From Hyphomicrobiaceae bacterium (lineage in GTDB: Bacteria; Pseudomonadota; Alphaproteobacteria; Rhizobiales; JAKIUO01), in assembly GCA_021647535.1 (NCBI GenBank), contig JAKIUO010000046.1, positions 1 through 17,049 on the forward strand: 17,049 nucleotides of DNA. The letters are read 5' to 3'. The notes below the pieces were generated by a model. It was not told the origin of the DNA, searched no databases, and saw only the letters and a list, made by a program, of their open reading frames with translations. Below, one piece after another: positions 13,403 through 17,049 of this stretch (its first letter is position 1; the number at the start of each line of letters is the position of its first letter). The position numbers and the translations under genes were made by a program.

Positions 13403-13732
13403 GTTTGGACTCTTACATAGTTAATATTAAATATACCTATTTGTAAAAAAGAGGGTGGGACAGCCAGCAAGCTGAAGCTTTATAATTTTACGAATGGGTG
13501 CGACATTTGATTTTAACATACAGGAAAGAGATGAATACACATGGAATGAATATTACTAACATACAGCTAACAATCAGTAGGCTGACGACAATATTTTACT
13601 GGGGCTTGTTACGTTGGTCTAACGCCATCAAATCGTTTTTGTATATCAGAGGCTCAGCCTGCTTGCCATTTCTTCGTGCAGCCTTTACGCCTTGCTCAAC
13701 ATTAAACTTCATTGAAGCGAGGCGGTTTTTAC
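13403..13732. other. AT-rich stretch upstream of leuB
   Basis: No gene that I can support. A plus-strand frame with a good-looking start (ATG 13531 after AGGAAAGAG) runs about 81 codons and ends at 13776, 44 bases inside leuB; it resembles no family, but translation there cannot be excluded. The region must hold the promoters for leuB and, divergently, the secreted protein gene. I could not fix a -35/-10 pair, and saw no leucine-rich leader peptide. Confidence 0.4.
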
Positions 13733-14848
13733 ATGTCAACAATGGCAACACACGATCTTCTTTTGCTGGCCGGTGACGGCATTGGTCCCGAGATCATGGC
13801 GCAGACCAAGCGGGTTATTGATTGGTTCAATGACCATAGTGCGCATCAGTTCACGACGATCGACGACCTTGTTGGTGGCGCGGCTTATGATGCCCATAAA
13901 TCGCCAGCAACCGATGAGATGATGGCCAAGGCCGGGCAGGTGGACGCCATTCTATTTGGCGCGGTCGGCGGCGATAAATGGACGGATGTACCTTATGAGG
14001 CGCGCCCGGAGGCCGGGTTGTTGCGTTTGCGAAAAGACCTTGAACTGTTCGCCAATCTGCGCCCTGCCGTTTGCTATCCAGCATTGGCGCAGGCCTCAAG
14101 CCTGAAGCCTGAACTGGTGGAAGGGCTGGATATCATGATTGTGCGCGAGCTCACCGGCGGTGTTTATTTTGGTGAACCCAAAGAGATCACGGGGCAGGGC
14201 AATGAAAAACGCGCAGTTGATACGCAGGTTTATGAAACCCATGAAATCGACCGTATTGCCCGGGTGGCCTTTGGCATGGCCAAAAAGCGCGGCAACAAGG
14301 TGCATTCCAGCGAGAAACACAATGTCATGGCAACCGGCATTTTGTGGAAAGAGGTTGTCACGCAAATCCACAAGGAAGATTTTGCTGACGTCGAGCTGCA
14401 GCATATTCTGGCCGATAATTGCGCCATGCAGCTGGTGCGTAATCCCAAGCAGTTTGATGTCATTGTCACCGATAATCTGTTTGGTGATATTTTGTCTGAT
14501 GTCGCCGCCATGCTGACCGGATCGCTCGGCATGTTGGCCTCAGCCTCGCTTGGTGCTGTTGGGACGGATGGCAAAATGAAAGCCATGTATGAGCCGGTGC
14601 ATGGCTCAGCTCCAGACATTGCGGGGCAGGGCAAGGCAAACCCGATCGCCATGATCGACAGTTTTGGTATGTGCCTGCGATATTCCTTTGATATGGGGAA
14701 AGAAGCTGATTTGCTACAACAGGCCATCACAAAAGTGCTGGAGAACGGCTTGCGCACGCCCGATATCATGCAAGAGGGTATGGAGCTAGTGTCGACATCT
14801 GGCATGGGGGACGCTATTCTTGCAGAGCTTAACAACCTGTCGAGCTGA
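13733..14848 (+). CDS. leuB: 3-isopropylmalate dehydrogenase LeuB
   Basis: NAD-dependent oxidative decarboxylation of 3-isopropylmalate in leucine synthesis; cytosolic homodimer. The 371-residue product has GDGIGPEI near its start, LFGAVGGDKW, LRLRKDLELFANLRPA with the substrate-binding arginines, VRELTGGVYFGEP, the EKHNVMATGILWKEVV stretch holding the catalytic Lys, VTDNLFGDILSDVAAML with metal-binding aspartates, and YEPVHGSAPDIAGQGKANP for NAD binding. ATG 13733 is used (GAGG about ten bases upstream); an earlier TTG at 13712 adds seven non-family residues. Palindromic repeat B follows directly and probably ends transcription. Confidence 0.97.
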   Translation: MSTMATHDLLLLAGDGIGPEIMAQTKRVIDWFNDHSAHQFTTIDDLVGGAAYDAHKSPATDEMMAKAGQVDAILFGAVGGDKWTDVPYEARPEAGLLRLRKDLELFANLRPAVCYPALAQASSLKPELVEGLDIMIVRELTGGVYFGEPKEITGQGNEKRAVDTQVYETHEIDRIARVAFGMAKKRGNKVHSSEKHNVMATGILWKEVVTQIHKEDFADVELQHILADNCAMQLVRNPKQFDVIVTDNLFGDILSDVAAMLTGSLGMLASASLGAVGTDGKMKAMYEPVHGSAPDIAGQGKANPIAMIDSFGMCLRYSFDMGKEADLLQQAITKVLENGLRTPDIMQEGMELVSTSGMGDAILAELNNLSS

Positions 14849-14858
14849 GGGAGGTGCG

Positions 14859-15039
14859 GGGCAATTCAATTCTCAAAGTTTTGCTTCGCAAACGGGCTAC
14901 CGCCCGTTATCCGCTTTCTGGCCCGCTTGGGGAACGAGTTCCCCAAACCCCTTACTTTTTTTACTTTCAAGTAGAAAAACGGGAGGTTTGGAGGGGGACC
15001 CTCCAGCGGGGTTCGGGGCTGGCCCCGTCGCGTAGCGAG
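14859..15039. repeat. Palindromic intergenic repeat, copy B (likely terminator)
   Basis: Starts ten bases after leuB with GGGCAATTCAATTCTC (14859-14874), 15 of 16 identical to the end of copy C (16821-16836). Inside are a left arm (GCTTCGCAAACGGGCTACCG) like that of copy A, the stem GGGGAACGAGTTCCCC (14929-14944), a T-tract/A-tract core (about 14952-14980) and paired GC arms ending GCGTAGCGAG at 15039. Its core is the reverse complement of that of copy C, so B and C are inverted relative to each other. No matching right-end terminal repeat was seen. The following 15040-15235 holds nothing recognisable. Confidence 0.75.
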
Positions 15040-15235
15040 TGTGAGTTAGCTTAGGGCCTATGGGCTTCGTCCCCAAAAACCGTGTCTGGCGTCCTGAAAA
15101 TGTCACGTAAAGCAGCAAACTCCCGGCTTCACGATAGCTTTGCCACAAAACTGCCCTGATCTGCAGGCTAAACGGAAAAACAATAAGAAATTAAACTCAG
15201 AATCCATTTAAAGATCTGAAACAAGGGGAAGTATT

Positions 15236-15898
15236 TTGACCATTTTTGCGCGTTTTGGCATTGTCACAACAGCTGTTTTAGTCGCATTGGCAGCGAGCAG
15301 TTTTACGAGCGGGTCTGTTCTTGCTGGCGATAAGGAAGCGGTCGTTTTGACGGCAGAAGAAAAGGCCGAGAAAGAAAGCCGCAAGGCCTGTAAAATTCAG
15401 ATTTGCAACGTCTTTCGCTCGAAAAAGGCCTCGGGTGAGACGATTGCCTGTCACATTAAAAAGAGTCTGCGCGAAAAGGCCATCAAGGAAATGGTCACTG
15501 GCGGCAAAATCGGCTGGCGCTGGGGTAAAATGTTTTGTGAATTTGATCTCAGCTTGAAGCAGGCAGATTTGGCCAGCGCGGTTAATGAAGCCGAATATGA
15601 GCTTAAACTTGCCCCCCACACCATCAATTGCAAGGTTGACCGCAAGAAAGATAATAAATGGCACAAAATTGCGGTGGGCATTGAGCCAGTTGTGAAATTC
15701 AAAGGCGGCAAGGCCGTTGAAGGCCGCATGAACTGGGGATCGGTGGAAGCGCCACTGCTCTTTAAAAGCCTGATTTGGCCCGGCATCAAGATCGACAATC
15801 AGGTCAATGTGATTGGCGGAAAAATGGTCAAGATGATGAATGGCTTCATGACTAAAAAATGCGATCAGGTTGCCGGCGAGCTGTCAGCTGTTCAATAG
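15236..15898 (+). CDS. Secreted Cys-rich protein (hypothetical)
   Basis: A 220-residue exported protein: signal peptide 1-30 with a hydrophobic core TTAVLVALAASS and likely cleavage after SVLA, then a charged EEKAEKESRKA stretch. The mature domain has six cysteines (52, 57, 72, 101, 132, 209), so three disulfides are possible, and is rich in Lys. The start is a TTG at 15236, chosen because AAGGGGAA lies five bases upstream and only this start gives the full signal peptide. It appears to be the first gene of a three-gene envelope set. I do not recognise a named family; the periplasmic location is well supported, function is not. Confidence 0.75.
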   Translation: MTIFARFGIVTTAVLVALAASSFTSGSVLAGDKEAVVLTAEEKAEKESRKACKIQICNVFRSKKASGETIACHIKKSLREKAIKEMVTGGKIGWRWGKMFCEFDLSLKQADLASAVNEAEYELKLAPHTINCKVDRKKDNKWHKIAVGIEPVVKFKGGKAVEGRMNWGSVEAPLLFKSLIWPGIKIDNQVNVIGGKMVKMMNGFMTKKCDQVAGELSAVQ

Positions 15899-15928
15899 AG
15901 ACAGAGCTTCAAAAATGGAACGGATCAC

Positions 15929-16390
15929 ATGTTGATGGAACAAAAAACCAGCCTTACCCCTTATGTGGTCCGTTTTGCCTGGGTCTATGCGGCCTTTTCG
16001 ATTGCAGCGATTATCATTGTCAGCCTGTTGCAGATGTCGAGTAATACCGGGCTGGCTATTGGTATATTAATGGCATCCGCGATTGCTGCCGGGCAGAAAT
16101 TCATTACTGATAACAAGCGTGTGTTTCTTACGGGTGAAAAGCTGCGCATGGCTTCTTATTCTCTGCTCATCGTTATTTTTCTGTCCGCGATCCTGGCTAT
16201 TGGCGTTTTGGGCTGGGCTGAGGTCAGTGTGGAAGCCTTTTTGAGCGAAATGATGGGGGCGTTTTCCTCGCGTACCATCTTGGCTATCAGTGCACTGATA
16301 GTACTGGCCAATTTTGCAGCGCTTTATGTGGCCTATAGTTTTGTCCTCAACATGATTTACAAGAGCATGGTGAAGCGCGGAGAGGTTTGA
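15929..16390 (+). CDS. ABZJ_00895-like integral membrane protein
   Basis: A 153-residue protein with about four membrane helices (roughly 13-35, 40-57, 75-98, 116-141). It resembles the ABZJ_00895 family of unknown function: a helix, then a small-residue helix ending AAGQKFITDNKR, GEKLRMA before the third helix, and a long C-terminal helix pair. The start ATG at 15929 is followed by another ATG two codons on; either is possible. It is 30 bases after the secreted protein gene and only four bases before the next gene, so the set is very probably one transcript. Family assignment is from memory of its motif and moderately sure. Confidence 0.7.
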   Translation: MLMEQKTSLTPYVVRFAWVYAAFSIAAIIIVSLLQMSSNTGLAIGILMASAIAAGQKFITDNKRVFLTGEKLRMASYSLLIVIFLSAILAIGVLGWAEVSVEAFLSEMMGAFSSRTILAISALIVLANFAALYVAYSFVLNMIYKSMVKRGEV

Positions 16391-16394
16391 TCCC

Positions 16395-16805
16395 GTGGTA
16401 CACCTCATTCCCTATATTTTAAGCGCTTTTAGTCTTCTCAACATGATGACCATCTGGTTGGCCCGCAAGGGCATATTGCGTGGTGACTGGTACACCCATC
16501 GCAATTTCATGGTGGCCTCACTAGGCATTTGGGGGGCAACCCTGCTTTTGTTCGGCATCTATTTGTGGGTGCGGGGCTTGCGCGTACTGGTGGCTGTGCC
16601 AGAGGCTATTTTCGGGTTTTATGTGGTCAGTATCGCCACTTGTGCCGTGCTGCTTGTTGTGACCTTGTTGCGCGTCGTCAGGCATCAATATCTGCCGCAT
16701 AAAATACTGGCGCGCAAAACCATTCTCGTCTGGCTATGGACCTGTCTGTTCAGCATATTATTTTATCCGCTGACGGATGCCTATATGTACCCAATTGCAG
16801 GTTGA
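16395..16805 (+). CDS. DUF420-like four-helix membrane protein
   Basis: A 136-residue protein with four hydrophobic helices (about 4-22, 40-60, 70-95, 108-128). The layout resembles DUF420 proteins, some of which (CtaM) help assemble haem-copper oxidases: a DWYTHRNFM segment at the start of helix 2 (His35), VRHQYLPHKILARKTILVWL before the last helix (His97, His102) and a TyrPro near the end. The mid-protein histidines that I recall for DUF420 are not present here (SIATCA at 79-84), so it is a divergent member or only topologically similar. GTG 16395 follows GGAGAGG and sits four bases after the previous stop. No oxidase genes are visible nearby. Confidence 0.55.
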   Translation: MVHLIPYILSAFSLLNMMTIWLARKGILRGDWYTHRNFMVASLGIWGATLLLFGIYLWVRGLRVLVAVPEAIFGFYVVSIATCAVLLVVTLLRVVRHQYLPHKILARKTILVWLWTCLFSILFYPLTDAYMYPIAG

Positions 16806-16818
16806 GGGGGTCCGCAGC

Positions 16819-17049
16819 CAGGGCCATTCAATTCTCGTGCAACCTCTCTACGCGAAGGGGCCAGCCCTTTTATATTTTGCGCTACCACTACGCTATTTGA
16901 GCGCTGGACCCCGTTGGAGTGCCACCCTCCAAACCTCCCGTTTTTCTATTTGAAAGTAAAAAAGCAGGGGTTCGGGGAGGCTTTCCCCGAATGGGTGTGG
17001 GCGATAGCCCATTCGCGAAGCGAGTTGGCTGAGAATTGAATGGCCCTAG
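16819..17049. repeat. MITE-like palindromic repeat, copy C, with terminal inverted repeats
   Basis: The ends GGGCCATTCAATTCTC (16821-16836) and GAGAATTGAATGGCCC (17031-17046) are perfect 16-bp inverted repeats, extending imperfectly by a few bases on both sides. Inside are GC-rich arms and a T-tract/A-tract core (about 16940-16963) that is the reverse complement of copy B's core; 16993-17024 matches copy A's right arm. No coding capacity. The copy lies just after the DUF420-like gene and may end its transcript. The window ends at its edge, so target duplication cannot be checked on the right. Confidence 0.75.

Noticed and set aside
13712..13732. Upstream TTG start for leuB
   Set aside because: The added seven residues are outside the family and the GAGG site fits ATG 13733.
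13531..13776. Possible small gene upstream of leuB with an AGGAAAGAG site
   Set aside because: The product resembles nothing, continues into leuB and has no conserved features; kept only as a note in the gap description.

Overview
This is a chromosomal window of an alphaproteobacterium with moderate GC. The clearest hints are the DUF1036–pyruvate kinase pair, the MOFRL-type glycerate kinase next to them, an alphaproteobacterial-looking trmD and leuD/leuB, and an ABZJ_00895-like membrane protein. No rRNA, tRNA or CRISPR array was recognised.

Layout. Positions 143-5692 form a co-directional housekeeping block: trmD (tRNA m1G37 methylation), a glycerate 2-kinase whose start overlaps the trmD stop by one base, a secreted DUF1036 protein, pyruvate kinase, and a membrane-anchored PlsB/PlsC-type acyltransferase. 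Glycerate kinase and pyruvate kinase both serve lower glycolysis (glycerate to 2-phosphoglycerate; PEP to pyruvate). A palindromic intergenic repeat (copy A) closes the block. An arsR-arsM arsenic methylation operon follows (5919-7192), with a plausible operator overlapping its promoter.

Positions 7195-8568 are a graveyard of decayed mobile DNA. In order it holds GC-rich hairpins, an isolated palindrome built from IS256-like ends, an IS66-type TnpA fragment, a frameshifted and truncated IS256-family transposase, the 5' part of a group II intron, and the 3' tail of an unknown gene. Beside it lies an apparently intact HipA/HipB toxin-antitoxin pair on the minus strand (8591-9963). The gene order is hipA then hipB, and a near-consensus promoter carries a palindrome inside its spacer.

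Positions 10323-11518 (minus) carry a DUF2062 membrane protein and a small CxxC/CxxC protein. Positions 11734-14848 carry leuD and leuB for leucine synthesis, separated by two small two-helix membrane proteins, a convergent terminator hairpin and an AT-rich secreted protein on the minus strand. Positions 15236-16805 hold three envelope genes in tandem: a secreted Cys-rich protein, an ABZJ_00895-like protein and a DUF420-like protein. They are bracketed by two inverted copies (B and C) of the palindromic repeat. Copy C has perfect 16-bp terminal inverted repeats and looks like a MITE.

No complete new defence or biosynthetic system is evident. The most notable items are the MITE-like palindromic repeat family, the nested mobile-element remnants, the hipA-first operon with its in-spacer operator, the Cys-pair-rich ArsM/ArsR, and the repeat-built N-terminal extension of TrmD.
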